A stretch of 26,026 nucleotides of DNA, taken from the NCBI GenBank assembly GCA_047623555.1, contig JBLHMP010000058.1, positions 1 to 26,026 of the forward strand. The letters run 5' to 3'. A program made the position numbers and the translations under genes. Shown piece after piece: positions 1-8,395 of the stretch; position 1 is the first letter of the stretch, and the number at the start of each line of letters is the position of its first letter. The stretch is from NORP181 sp047623555. GTDB lineage: Bacteria; Pseudomonadota; Alphaproteobacteria; Rhodobacterales; Rhodobacteraceae. The notes below the pieces were generated by a model, which was not told where the DNA came from, made no database searches, and was given only the letters and a program-made list of their open reading frames with translations.

Positions 1-1
1 A

Positions 2-73
2 GATCAAATCCGTGCTACAATTCTCAACCGATATACTGCTCTCGGCATACCTCGAACCGTTACTGTAGGATAA
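2..73 (+). CDS. Possible C-terminal tail of a protein starting left of the window
   Basis: Frame 2 is open from the left edge and ends at TAA 71-73. The tail reads ...ILNRYTALGIPRTVTVG. The mix of residues looks protein-like and the frame is uninterrupted, but 23 codons are too few to name a family. It could equally be a chance open frame. No clear terminator hairpin follows it; a GGGCCTTTTT stretch lies at 105-114. Confidence 0.2.
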   Translation, partial: DQIRATILNRYTALGIPRTVTVG

Positions 74-112
74 ATCCGTCCGGGCTAAGGGGCTCCTCGA
101 CCACGGGCCTTT

Positions 113-578
113 TTGTGCAACAAAGCCCTGCAGCCCCATAAAAACGTATACGTCGCTGCAGGACTTGAGTTTATGATCGAGACCGATGCGAGAATTTCCC
201 AACTGATCAGCCTGGAGCCTCGTCACTGCGACCTGCAAAACGCGCGAGTCAAGTTATCGGCCTCGAAGGCGCATCCGGAGCAATGGGTGTCTATTTCAAT
301 GGATTTAGTTGTGACTCTCGCCAACATCCCGGCCCGCCGTTCGCACAATCAAAAAGAAAACTACAGACTGGGCGCGCGCGTCTTTGGGTATGCTGACCGA
401 TCTGGATTTACCGCAGAACTGCGAAGGGCGTGCCGAAGTCAAAGACCTGTCACCGCATCAAGCTGGTCGACATGGCTTCTACACAGAGCTGCGGGTACGG
501 CAGGGAGTGGATCCGGTAACCACAGCACCATCTCTTCAGATCACTCACAAAACCACCAAACCGCATGGATTTGCATAA
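113..578 (+). pseudogene. Tyrosine recombinase (phage-type integrase) remnant, frameshifted and missing the Tyr box
   Basis: The catalytic domain of a lambda-type integrase is recognisable in two frames. The first frame gives DARISQLISLEPRHCDLQ (the box around the first catalytic Arg, usually GARISEL) and, near 380-410, VFGYADRSG. The second frame, from about 432, gives VKDLSPHQAGRHGFYTEL, which is the HxxR box. The switch lies within about 430-438 and needs one small indel. After GVDPVTTA (ends near 520) the usual GGW...Tyr segment is absent and the frame jumps to a short tail ITHKTTKPHGFA, so about 50 codons including the nucleophilic Tyr appear deleted. The N-terminal arm and core-binding domains are also missing; the only start available is a TTG at 113. 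It cannot be an active recombinase and probably marks a decayed mobile element. Confidence 0.6.
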
Positions 579-591
579 TTGTTGCATAATT
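571..591 (+). repeat. Direct repeat of 10 bp next to the integrase remnant
   Basis: TTGCATAATT occurs at 571-580 and again at 582-591, separated by one G. It overlaps the last codons of the integrase remnant and starts the non-coding stretch 590-661. Closely spaced short direct repeats beside an integrase gene can be recombinase binding sites, but AT-rich slippage would look the same. No tRNA end or second copy is visible. Confidence 0.3.
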
Positions 592-661
592 TGCCTACTA
601 GGTATTATCTATGATGATATTTGACCTGTTTTTCCGATTCTCATTTGGGTGCTTGATTTAG

Positions 662-1549
662 ATGGCTATGGCGTGCGTCCTAATATCAGACATCACCGGC
701 AGCACACAGCTCTACGAAGTAGAGAACACGACGACTGCATTAAGTCAGATCAGCAATGTGTTGGCCCGGATGCGCCAGATCATCACTCAGACAGACGGCT
801 ATTGTGTCAAATCGCAAGGCGACGATGTGCTAAGCTATTTCACCAAGCCGGATGATGCGTTTCAGGCCGCCATGACGATGATTCATGAGGACTGGCATGG
901 ATCATTATCGGTTCACGTCGGGCTATACCATGGCGATATTCTTAGCCAGGACGGCGATATTTACGGCCCTCCGGTGAACACAGCCGCCCGGTTGGCATCC
1001 TTGGCAAAACCCGGTGAGATATTACTAGGCGACGAATGTTTTGATTTGTTGGCCCCTGCGGCGAAACTGCAACTCGCGCTGATCGGAGAGCTACCGCTGA
1101 AGGGCAAGCGAGAGCCGACACGGGTCTATTCCTGCTCGGTACTGAATATGTCGGAACAGACGGTCATTTTCTCAAAGAACGATGCCGACCGGGCCAGCCG
1201 CACCGAATCGGCGCGTTTTACCTATCAAGACAAGGTCTGGCAGATCGGCGAAGGCGAATCGCTGTCTATCGGGCGATCTGACAAGAACCAAATCGTGCTG
1301 CAACAGGCCTGGGTTTCACGCAAACACAGTGTTGTTTCCGTACGTCGTGGGCAATTGGAATACACCGATCACAGCTCAACCGGGTCGGTTTTGCGACCGG
1401 CGGATGGCAAGGAAATCATGGTCCACCGGCAAGCGACCCTGCTGAATGGCGATGGGATAATTTATCTGGGCTCGGGTGTCAGAACCGATAAATCCAGCGC
1501 TGTGGCGTTTGATACCCAGGATATGAGTATCCGGCTTGCCCCGGATTGA
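662..1549 (+). CDS. Class III adenylate/guanylate cyclase domain fused to an FHA domain
   Basis: 295 aa. Residues 1-160 form a class III nucleotidyl cyclase domain: ISDITGSTQ carries the first metal Asp (D10), VKSQGDDVL carries the adenine-contact Lys (K50) and second metal Asp (D54), and YGPPVNTAARL carries the transition-state Asn (N106) and Arg (R110). All core catalytic residues are present, so activity is plausible. The position that in classic cyclases is the purine-binding Asp is Pro (P103), a replacement seen in divergent bacterial members. Residues 193-272 are an FHA phosphothreonine-binding domain: SIGRS (R205), VSRKH (S219, R220, H222) and STG (240-241). There is no TM segment or signal peptide, so it is cytosolic. 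An in-frame TAG directly before ATG 662 fixes the start at 662 or 668; no strong ribosome site is visible. No kinase or phosphatase partner lies nearby. Confidence 0.85.
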   Translation: MAMACVLISDITGSTQLYEVENTTTALSQISNVLARMRQIITQTDGYCVKSQGDDVLSYFTKPDDAFQAAMTMIHEDWHGSLSVHVGLYHGDILSQDGDIYGPPVNTAARLASLAKPGEILLGDECFDLLAPAAKLQLALIGELPLKGKREPTRVYSCSVLNMSEQTVIFSKNDADRASRTESARFTYQDKVWQIGEGESLSIGRSDKNQIVLQQAWVSRKHSVVSVRRGQLEYTDHSSTGSVLRPADGKEIMVHRQATLLNGDGIIYLGSGVRTDKSSAVAFDTQDMSIRLAPD

Positions 1550-1726
1550 ATAGACCTTGACGACCTCATCCTTCGTAACAGTCCCGTGTTTGAGCGTGGT
1601 TATCCGAGGTGAACACTTGGGCATGACCCAGAAAAATTAGCGGCAAATTTAGAACGAATACATCATCTTCTCTATACATTTTAATGGTCAATCTTGTTAA
1701 TGGTCGGTGAAAAAACTGGAAAAAAT

Positions 1727-2608
1727 ATGACTACAAATAAATTTCTAATTATCGGACTCCCCCGAAGTGGAACCACCTACTTAGCGACGTTACTTAATTC
1801 ACACCAAGACATAGAATGTTCCGGTGAACTATTCAACCCTCACGGTATAATCGGCATAGGAGAGGCTGACAATAGCTTCGAATCCATTGCTAAAAGAGAT
1901 GCAAAACCTCACAAATTCTTTAGTGATTTTTTCTCAAAACAGACGAATGCAAAAGCACTTGGATTCAAGTTTATGATTGGTCACAATGCTGATATACTGA
2001 AATCTATTCACAAATATCCAAATATATCCATTATATACATTTTTAGAGAAAATAAGCTCGCACAAATTTCATCTCTACTAGTAGCGCTTAAAACAAAATC
2101 ATGGGCTTTAACTGAAAATACGAAGAATAGTGCGATAAATGCGAAGAAACGCGCGGTTCGGAAAGTTGTTGAAAAGGTTAAGTCCATGACTTCTGCCTCC
2201 TCACATAAATATCTCAATTCCCTCAAAAATGGGAGCCCTAGTTTGGAAAATAATTTACCCGAAACAAATCTATTGGGGGCTGGCCCCAAAGCTATAAGCC
2301 AAAAATGGCACGAATACGAAACCTTTGATTACCTTTTCGCAATATGGCTTAAATCGATTCCCAACAGGAGGTTAGTAGTGGAATACAGATCTCTTTTTGA
2401 CAAAGAATTTCCGAAAAAAATCTGTGCATTCCTAGACGTGCCATATGATGAAAAAATGGAAAGCGATCTTTTGAAACAGAGCCCAAATAAAATTATTGAT
2501 AGGTTCGAATATAGGGAATTGATTGCAAATTACTTCGAACAGAGAGGGCTAGGTCGCTGGACCGGAACTGAATTGCCGAATAACGATGAGAGTAGCGATA
2601 ACAGTTAG
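1727..2608 (+). CDS. Sulfotransferase family protein (PAPS-dependent, Stf0/Sulfotransfer_3-like)
   Basis: About 293 aa from ATG 1727; the frame is open from TTG 1694 and ATG 1700. I prefer 1727 because MTTNKFLIIGLPRSGTTYL is a typical start: LPRSGTTYL is the 5'-phosphosulfate-binding loop of PAPS-dependent sulfotransferases. ECSGELFNPHG follows as in Stf0-type enzymes, and LGFKFMIGHN matches the next conserved strand. The C-terminus keeps the family's NKIIDRFEY...YFEQRGLGRW ending. It likely transfers sulfate to a carbohydrate or lipid; the acceptor cannot be read from sequence. The gene is visibly far more AT-rich than its neighbours (many AAA, ATA, TTA codons), which points to horizontal transfer. 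It stands alone and converges with the transporter genes at 2648. Confidence 0.8.
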   Translation: MTTNKFLIIGLPRSGTTYLATLLNSHQDIECSGELFNPHGIIGIGEADNSFESIAKRDAKPHKFFSDFFSKQTNAKALGFKFMIGHNADILKSIHKYPNISIIYIFRENKLAQISSLLVALKTKSWALTENTKNSAINAKKRAVRKVVEKVKSMTSASSHKYLNSLKNGSPSLENNLPETNLLGAGPKAISQKWHEYETFDYLFAIWLKSIPNRRLVVEYRSLFDKEFPKKICAFLDVPYDEKMESDLLKQSPNKIIDRFEYRELIANYFEQRGLGRWTGTELPNNDESSDNS

Positions 2609-2647
2609 AAAACGCTTTCTACATTGGCGTTATTCCCGACACTGAAA

Positions 2648-3340
2648 TCAAACAGCCTCATCTATCACCACGGCACCCTCTTCCATTGTGATAATCCGGT
2701 CTGCCAGTTGAAGAATGCGGTTGTCATGCGTGACCATAACCGTCGTGGTCCCGCGCACACGCCCCATATCTTTGAGTATTTTCACCACGGTCATACCCGA
2801 TTCTTTGTCCAACGCCGCCGTCGGTTCATCGGCAAATATAATCTCGGGGTTTGGCGCCAATGCCCGCGCCACCGCCACCCGTTGTTTCTGCCCACCGGAC
2901 AGGTTTGCAGGCAGGTATTGCACCCGATCCGCCAACCCCAACAGCCCCAGCATATGTTTGGCTGCAATGTCCTGTTGTTTCGCATTCCCCCTGCCTCGCA
3001 CCTCAAGGCCCATGCGGACGTTTTGCAGCGCGGTCAGGCTCTCGTGTAGGTTATGCGCCTGAAAGATAACGCCAAGACGGCGGCGCAGCGCGACCAGTTG
3101 CTCTTCTCCGGCGCCCAGTAATTCATGCCCCAACAGCGTCACGCTGCCCTTTTGCACATCCCGCAGACAACCCATCAACGTCAGCAACGTCGTTTTTCCC
3201 GACCCCGACGGCCCCATCAGCACTGTCAAACTCCCGGCGGCGATCTCAAGGTTGACGTCAAATATCGCCTGTTTGCGCGCCTCTCCCAACCCGAACCAAT
3301 GGTCCAGACCTTTGACGCTAATGGCGGTTGCTGCTGTCAT
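2648..3340 (-). CDS. devA: ABC exporter ATP-binding subunit, DevA family
   Basis: 230 aa, normal for a MacB/LolD/DevA-type ATPase. Walker A GPSGSGKTT at 43-51, Q-loop Q94, signature LSGGQ at 147-151, Walker B IIFADE at 167-172 and H-loop H205 are all intact. It energises the adjacent permease and membrane-fusion protein. The start is 9 bp after the permease stop codon, so the three genes form one operon read devB-devC-devA. In cyanobacteria DevBCA exports glycolipids together with TolC. Here the substrate is unknown; no outer-membrane channel gene is in the window. The family call rests mainly on the DevB/DevC neighbours, since LolD- or MacB-type ATPases look similar. Confidence 0.9.
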   Translation of the reverse strand: MTAATAISVKGLDHWFGLGEARKQAIFDVNLEIAAGSLTVLMGPSGSGKTTLLTLMGCLRDVQKGSVTLLGHELLGAGEEQLVALRRRLGVIFQAHNLHESLTALQNVRMGLEVRGRGNAKQQDIAAKHMLGLLGLADRVQYLPANLSGGQKQRVAVARALAPNPEIIFADEPTAALDKESGMTVVKILKDMGRVRGTTTVMVTHDNRILQLADRIITMEEGAVVIDEAV

Positions 3341-3349
3341 ATCACGCCC

Positions 3350-4525
3350 CTAAAACAGATCAGCCGGATCGGCACGCGCCAACCTGCGTGTCGCAATCGC
3401 GCCGGAAATCGAACAGGCCGCCAGCGTGCCAAAAAACACCACAATGGCGCGCGCCGCCGTCATATCCACCGGCAACCCCGATTTAGCCGCCAGCAGCTGG
3501 TATATCCCCGTTGCCACCAACGCCCCGGGAATAAAGCCAAAGATCGCCAGAATGATCGCCTCTTCAAAGATGATGCCCAAAAAGAACGGCTGGCCATAGC
3601 CCATCGCCTTGAACGTCGCGTATTCCTTTAGGTGGTCGGCGACATCGGTGCTCAGCACCTGATAAACGATAACAATGCCCACCAGAATGCCAACAATTGT
3701 ACCCAGCCCAAAGATCACACCAACCGGCCTTTCGGTGGTTTGATAGCTTTGATCATCCGCCACCGCATCGGCAAAGCTGCGGATCTTGAGCGTGTCTGTC
3801 GGCAGCATCTGGTGCAGCAATTCAACGACCCGCGCCACGCTGACCCCATCGGCCACCCGCAACACCAAATGATCCGGCGCCGCCGAACTGCGTTTGGCGA
3901 ACAGATGCAGAAACGTCTGGTCCGACATCATCGCATTACCGTCCGCCGAAAACCCGGCCCCGACATCGATGGTGCCAACAAAGGCGACCTGTCGATTGTT
4001 CAACTCGTAGGTCACCGGCGTTGTCAGGCTGATCGCCTCAAACAGCTCGGGCGATCCACCGCGTGTGCCAATGTCGATCAGCGCCGTGGCGGGCAGTGCA
4101 AGATGGCGAAATTGCTGCCGGATCTCTGACGCTACAAAATCCGCAGCGTCAGATGGCAACGCCATGACCTGAACAATGGACGACCGTGCATCGTCCACCT
4201 GCCAGTCGATATTACCGATAAACACCGGCGCGGCGTCCACCACTCCCGGCATCGCCAAAGCCCGCAACATATGCTGGCGCGCGACATTGCCGCCATCCGC
4301 CAAAGTATTGGAATCCGAGGCGGAAATAATGATATCCCCGACGATCATCGAATAGGGCTGCACCGTCGTTGCGGTCAGCGCCCCCAACATCCCCAACTGC
4401 ACAAACACCAGCACATTGGCAAATGCCACCCCGGCCAGCGCCACCGCCAGACGGCTTTTGTTATGCACAAGCTGCAGCCAGCCAATCGGCATCCGCCCCA
4501 GCAATCTGGTGAGCAGCGCGTTCAT
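3350..4525 (-). CDS. devC: ABC exporter permease, DevC family (FtsX/MacB fold)
   Basis: 391 aa. One membrane segment lies at about 27-50 after an amphipathic N-terminus (LVHNKSRLAVALAGVAFANV, typical of DevC). A large periplasmic domain follows, and three membrane segments fall in the C-terminal 130 residues, with LKEYATFKAMGYG in the cytosolic loop that marks FtsX-like permeases. This is the MacB/DevC topology that works mechanically on periplasmic or outer-leaflet substrates rather than forming a central pore. Its ATG overlaps the stop of the upstream membrane-fusion gene by 4 bp (ATGA), so the two are probably translationally coupled. Confidence 0.87.
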   Translation of the reverse strand: MNALLTRLLGRMPIGWLQLVHNKSRLAVALAGVAFANVLVFVQLGMLGALTATTVQPYSMIVGDIIISASDSNTLADGGNVARQHMLRALAMPGVVDAAPVFIGNIDWQVDDARSSIVQVMALPSDAADFVASEIRQQFRHLALPATALIDIGTRGGSPELFEAISLTTPVTYELNNRQVAFVGTIDVGAGFSADGNAMMSDQTFLHLFAKRSSAAPDHLVLRVADGVSVARVVELLHQMLPTDTLKIRSFADAVADDQSYQTTERPVGVIFGLGTIVGILVGIVIVYQVLSTDVADHLKEYATFKAMGYGQPFFLGIIFEEAIILAIFGFIPGALVATGIYQLLAAKSGLPVDMTAARAIVVFFGTLAACSISGAIATRRLARADPADLF

Positions 4526-5730
4526 TCAACGCGCTCGTCATGAAACCAGGCCAGCACTTCCAGGTTTATGAACCGCCCGGCAATCGCCGACGATTCCTCG
4601 TCCAGCAAAACCGTCACAGTGATCACCCGCGCATCCGTGTTGGCCGCCGGATCGGCATCAATGATGCTCTGACGCCCGACATCAAGGCCAATTTCAACGA
4701 CGCTGCCATGCAGGGTCTCGTCAAATGCCTCGGCGCGCAGCCGCACAACATCCCCCATAGCAATGCGGTTGATCTGGTTTTGATAAATCTCGACCTCGGC
4801 AGTCATCTGCCGGGTATTACCGAAATCAAGCACGCCTTTGGTTCCCGGTCGTTCACCGGGCCGCACATGCAGACGCAACACCGTACCGTCGGACGGCGCA
4901 TGCAAAACTGCCTTGTCCAGATTGGCCGTTACCGTGGCCAGCGCAACCAACGCGGCATCCCGTTGGCGCTGCGCCAACAGGATATCGGCCTGCGCCAGAT
5001 CAATGCCCGTGTGGTATCGCGCCACTGTGGCCCGCGATTGCAAAACCTCCTGGGTTGCCTGATGAAACACCGCGTCTGCACGGTCCAACACGGCCTGCGT
5101 CGCAACCCCGCGTTCAAACAATGACACCGTGCGCACCTGTTCGGTTTTTGCAACCTCCGCCGCCGTTTCAACCAAATGCAACCGCGCCTCGGCCTCGGCC
5201 TTGCTGGCCGCCACCGACAGGCGGGTCTGGTTCACAATCGCCTCGGCAACCGCCACCTCGGCCTTTGCCGCCCGCACTGCCGCCTCAAGGTCGGCGCGAT
5301 TGTCCAGCGTCGCCAGCACGCCGCCTGCCTTAACCCATTGCCCGACATGAACCGGCAATGTTTCGATGCGCGTATCGCTGGCGCTATAGGGCAGCGCCAC
5401 GGTGATCACGTCGCCCAACGGCACCAACCGGCCAAGCGCAACCACGGCTTCGGCGTCAAGGGCCGCGATATCATCTGCCGTCACCACCTGATTGATCGGC
5501 ATCGCAATCGGCGCATTTGTACCGCCGCCCGGCTCAAGCCCGGTCAGGCCGAAAAACACTTTTAATCCCAAGGGCTGAAAATACATCCCAATCACAGCGC
5601 CGGAAAACAGAAACAACATCGCCACTGGAATCATAAACAACCGACTGCGCCCAGACGCTTTGGCAGTTTTGCCAGCGTTTACGGCCGCAACGCCATTTTC
5701 TGTCAAAGGGAGGTCGGAATTTTCTGCCAT
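4522..5730 (-). CDS. devB: HlyD-type membrane fusion protein, DevB family
   Basis: 402 aa. One membrane anchor lies at about 30-50, then a periplasmic region. ALGRLVPLGDVITVALP is the DevB-type opening of the barrel-sandwich domain, followed by the half-lipoyl motif around VKAGGVLATLDN. Ala/Glu-rich helices (about 145-265) form the coiled-coil hairpin that reaches the outer-membrane channel, and a second half-lipoyl segment follows (APSDGTVLRLHVRPGE). First gene of the devBCA-like operon. The ATG is preceded by AGGA seven bases upstream, which lies at the edge of the 16-bp tandem repeat block, so repeats and ribosome site touch. Divergent from the TetR gene at 5848, which probably controls it. 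Confidence 0.87.
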   Translation of the reverse strand: MAENSDLPLTENGVAAVNAGKTAKASGRSRLFMIPVAMLFLFSGAVIGMYFQPLGLKVFFGLTGLEPGGGTNAPIAMPINQVVTADDIAALDAEAVVALGRLVPLGDVITVALPYSASDTRIETLPVHVGQWVKAGGVLATLDNRADLEAAVRAAKAEVAVAEAIVNQTRLSVAASKAEAEARLHLVETAAEVAKTEQVRTVSLFERGVATQAVLDRADAVFHQATQEVLQSRATVARYHTGIDLAQADILLAQRQRDAALVALATVTANLDKAVLHAPSDGTVLRLHVRPGERPGTKGVLDFGNTRQMTAEVEIYQNQINRIAMGDVVRLRAEAFDETLHGSVVEIGLDVGRQSIIDADPAANTDARVITVTVLLDEESSAIAGRFINLEVLAWFHDERVE

Positions 5731-5738
5731 TGGGCTAT

Positions 5739-5786
5739 CCTATAATCAGACGGGCCTATAATCAGACTGGCCTATAATCAGACTTG
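5739..5786. repeat. Three tandem 16-bp repeats, each containing TATAAT
   Basis: CCTATAATCAGAC is present exactly at 5739-5751, 5755-5767 and 5771-5783, a strict 16-bp period; the linkers are GGG, TGG and TTG. Each unit carries a perfect TATAAT on the plus strand, pointing toward the TetR gene; no matching -35 hexamer is obvious. The block starts 8 bp upstream of the devB start codon on the other strand and ends just before a 15-bp palindrome. It could be a set of regulator sites or a slippage-prone array that alters expression. Confidence 0.75.
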
Positions 5787-5789
5787 GTT

Positions 5790-5804
5790 ATTACTGACAG
5801 TAAT
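5790..5804. promoter_or_regulatory. Palindromic operator candidate for the divergent TetR regulator
   Basis: ATTACTG-A-CAGTAAT is a perfect inverted repeat with 7-bp arms. It lies between the divergent exporter and TetR genes, 44 bp before the preferred TetR start and directly downstream of the third TATAAT. A repressor bound there would block transcription starting at that box. Size and location fit autorepression by the TetR protein. An upstream in-frame ATG (5803) falls inside the palindrome, which argues against using it as the start codon. Confidence 0.55.
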
Positions 5805-5847
5805 GTTATTAACTGATTTGCCCCGGAATGACAACACAGGCCCCGAC

Positions 5848-6453
5848 ATGAGCCACCAACGCCGCAAAGACAAAAGACCCGCCGAAATATGCGCCGCTGC
5901 ATTGGATGTGTTTAGCGAAATTGGCTACGGTGCTGCCGGCATGTCCAAAATCGCCGAACGCGCCGGTGTCTCACGCCCAACCCTGTATCTGTATTACGCC
6001 AACAAACAGGCAATATTTGAGGCCCTGATCAGACAATCCCTGACTCCGGTCGTCACAAATGCCACGGCTGTAGGTGATGATTTTCAAGGCTCCACAGCGC
6101 AATTGCTGTCCACAACATTGCAGATGATAATCACCCAGATCGCCCGCCCCGAGGTGTCGCGCATCCTGCACCTGATCATCGCCGAGAGGCACCAGTTTCC
6201 CGACCTTGCGGTGTTTTACAAGGCCCAGCTGGTCGATCCCGGTCGCGCGCTTTTGCACCAAATTCTCCAGCGCGGCGTCAAATCCGGCGAATTCCGCCCG
6301 GAAATCGCGGACTTGGATGTGCGGCTGCTGCTCAGCCCCGGATTGCTGTCAGTGGTTTGGACCAGCCTGTTCAATTCGATCGAACCACTGGACATGAACA
6401 AACTGCTGCAAGGCTATATCGACATGCTGCTCAATGGTGTGCTGAAACCCTGA
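5848..6453 (+). CDS. TetR/AcrR family transcriptional regulator (AefR-like C-terminus)
   Basis: 201 aa from ATG 5848; the same frame has an earlier ATG at 5803, which I reject because it sits in the operator-like palindrome and adds a non-conserved leader. The N-terminal TetR helix-turn-helix is clear: AAALDVFSEIGYGAAGMSKIAERAGVS... with the recognition helix around SRPTLYLYYANK (42-53). The C-terminal half (IAERHQFPDLAVFYKAQLV) resembles the AefR-like ligand domain common in regulators of RND or ABC exporters. Divergent from the devBCA-like operon, with shared control DNA of about 117 bp; the likely role is repression of that exporter and of itself. The ligand is unknown. Confidence 0.88.
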   Translation: MSHQRRKDKRPAEICAAALDVFSEIGYGAAGMSKIAERAGVSRPTLYLYYANKQAIFEALIRQSLTPVVTNATAVGDDFQGSTAQLLSTTLQMIITQIARPEVSRILHLIIAERHQFPDLAVFYKAQLVDPGRALLHQILQRGVKSGEFRPEIADLDVRLLLSPGLLSVVWTSLFNSIEPLDMNKLLQGYIDMLLNGVLKP

Positions 6454-6577
6454 CGCACCTCAAACCGTTTCAGAAAAACAATAACAGCCCGGCACACGCC
6501 AACACTGTCAATTTTCCAAAGGAAAAGGGGCAGGACATATAATGGCGGGCCGCAGGCGCGCCTCAATCAAATTACAC

Positions 6578-8236
6578 TTAGCTTGGGTCACGCCAACGGT
6601 TGACCATAGGATAGCGCCGATCCAGCCAAAACGCCCGTTTGGTCAGACGCGCCCCCGGAGCAGATTGAAACCGTTTGTATTCGCTGATGTAAATCAGATG
6701 CTCGATCTTTTTCGCCGTCGCCCGCTCAAACCCGGCTGCCACGCAATCGGCAATAGAACCGTCCTGATCCACCAGAATATCCAACAGTGCATCCAATTCC
6801 GGATAATCCGGCAGGCTGTCGCTGTCTTTTTGATCCTCGCGCAGTTCCGCGCTTGGTGGTTTGTCGATGACATTGGGCGTAATCACTTCACCCGTCGGTC
6901 CCATCATCCAATCGCGATGGTTGGCGTTGCGCCAGCGACACGTCTCAAACACGCGGGTTTTGTACATATCCTTGATCGGGTTATAGCCCCCGGCCATATC
7001 GCCATAAATCGTTGCATAGCCCACCGCGACTTCGGATTTATTACCCGTAGTCAGCAACATTTCGCCGAATTTATTGCTCATCGCCATCAACAAAAGACCA
7101 CGCAATCGCGACTGAATGTTCTCTTCTGCCAATCCCGGCTCATGCCCATCAAACAGCGGCGCCAGCGTGTTGGTAATCGCCGCGCGCCCTTCTGCAATTG
7201 GCACATAATCATAGCGACAGCCCAGCGCCTTGGCGACGGTTTCCGCGTCATCAAGCGACCCTTGCGAGGTATATTCAGATGGCAACATCACACAGCGCAC
7301 ATTATCCACGCCCAGCGCATCCACCGCAATCGCCGCAACAATCGCCGAATCAATGCCACCAGACAGGCCCAGCAGAACCTTTTTAAACCCGGTTTTGGCG
7401 ATGTAATCCCGAAGCGAAATCACCATGACCCGATAATCCTGTTCCCAATCATCCGGGTGATCGTGAACCTTACCTTCAATGGCGCGCCAGCCCTCGGCCG
7501 TGCGCTCAAGATCAACATGGGTTACGGCCACTTCAAACAGCGGCATTTGCACCGCCAGACTGCCACCGGGGTTGAGCACGAAAGAGCCACCGTCAAACAC
7601 CTGATCATCCTGCCCACCGACCATATTCAGATAGATCAACGGCAGTTCGGTTTCGATCACCCGGGCCACCATATGGTTCAACCGGGTCTCAAATTTATTG
7701 CGATAATAGGGTGATCCATTGGGCACCAACAGGAATTCGGCGCCGGTTTCAGACAGGGTTTCGGCAACATCCTCGTGCCAGGCATCTTCGCAAATCGGGC
7801 TGCCAATGCGGGTGTTGCCGACAGAATATGGCCCGCCCAATGGGCCGGAATCAAAGATTCGCACCTCGTCAAACACGGTTTCATTGGGCAAATGATGCTT
7901 TAGCGTGGTGTTGGTGATTTTGCCGCCCTTGAGGATAAAATAGGCATTGTACAGCTGCGTGCCCTCAACCCACGGTCCGCCAATGGCCAGCGCCGGGCCA
8001 TCGGCACAGGCCTTGGCCAGCGCGCGTATCTCGTTGAGGGCGTCGATATAGAACGCCGGTTTCATCACCAAATCCTGAGCGTTGTAACCGGTGATAAACA
8101 TCTCGGGCAGCGCCACCAGATCGGCGGCGGCATCGCGGCCCTGTTCCCACGCGGCGCGCGCCTTGGCGGCGTTGCCGGCCAAATCACCCACAACGGGGTT
8201 AAGCTGCGCCAATGTCACTCGGAATTGATCTGCCAT
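6578..8236 (-). CDS. nadE: Glutamine-dependent NAD+ synthetase
   Basis: 552 aa, the usual length of the two-domain form. The N-terminal nitrilase-fold glutaminase has its full Glu-Lys-Cys triad: E45 (ALPEMF), K113 (TLKHHLPN) and C149 (PICEDAW). The C-terminal ATP-pyrophosphatase domain carries LSGGIDS at 291-297 and the downstream TGNKSEVAVGYATIYGD motif. It amidates nicotinate adenine dinucleotide to NAD+ with ammonia channelled from glutamine, the last step of NAD synthesis. It stands as a single gene: the TetR gene ends 124 bp away on the opposite strand and the MORN gene is divergent. The start ATG is preceded by GAAAGAG. Confidence 0.97.
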   Translation of the reverse strand: MADQFRVTLAQLNPVVGDLAGNAAKARAAWEQGRDAAADLVALPEMFITGYNAQDLVMKPAFYIDALNEIRALAKACADGPALAIGGPWVEGTQLYNAYFILKGGKITNTTLKHHLPNETVFDEVRIFDSGPLGGPYSVGNTRIGSPICEDAWHEDVAETLSETGAEFLLVPNGSPYYRNKFETRLNHMVARVIETELPLIYLNMVGGQDDQVFDGGSFVLNPGGSLAVQMPLFEVAVTHVDLERTAEGWRAIEGKVHDHPDDWEQDYRVMVISLRDYIAKTGFKKVLLGLSGGIDSAIVAAIAVDALGVDNVRCVMLPSEYTSQGSLDDAETVAKALGCRYDYVPIAEGRAAITNTLAPLFDGHEPGLAEENIQSRLRGLLLMAMSNKFGEMLLTTGNKSEVAVGYATIYGDMAGGYNPIKDMYKTRVFETCRWRNANHRDWMMGPTGEVITPNVIDKPPSAELREDQKDSDSLPDYPELDALLDILVDQDGSIADCVAAGFERATAKKIEHLIYISEYKRFQSAPGARLTKRAFWLDRRYPMVNRWRDPS

Positions 8237-8395
8237 GATGCTCTTTCACACTAAATCCTGACCTGCCATTTAACAGATCAGTGGCCAAGGGAAAGAGATA
8301 TGGCGCAAAAGACGTTGCCCCCACGCCCCCGGTCGCCTAATTTTGAGAGGAATCGCACATTTTGCGGTGCCCAATATGGCAAGCAGGACACCAAT

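Noticed and set aside
6542..7714. 390-codon plus-strand open frame
   Set aside because: Antisense to nadE, rich in His, Arg and Gln as expected of a complement shadow, with no domain signature; nadE on the other strand has a full catalytic set.
8300..8395. Earlier start of the MORN gene
   Set aside because: It would place 32 polar residues before a good signal peptide; ATG 8396 is preferred.
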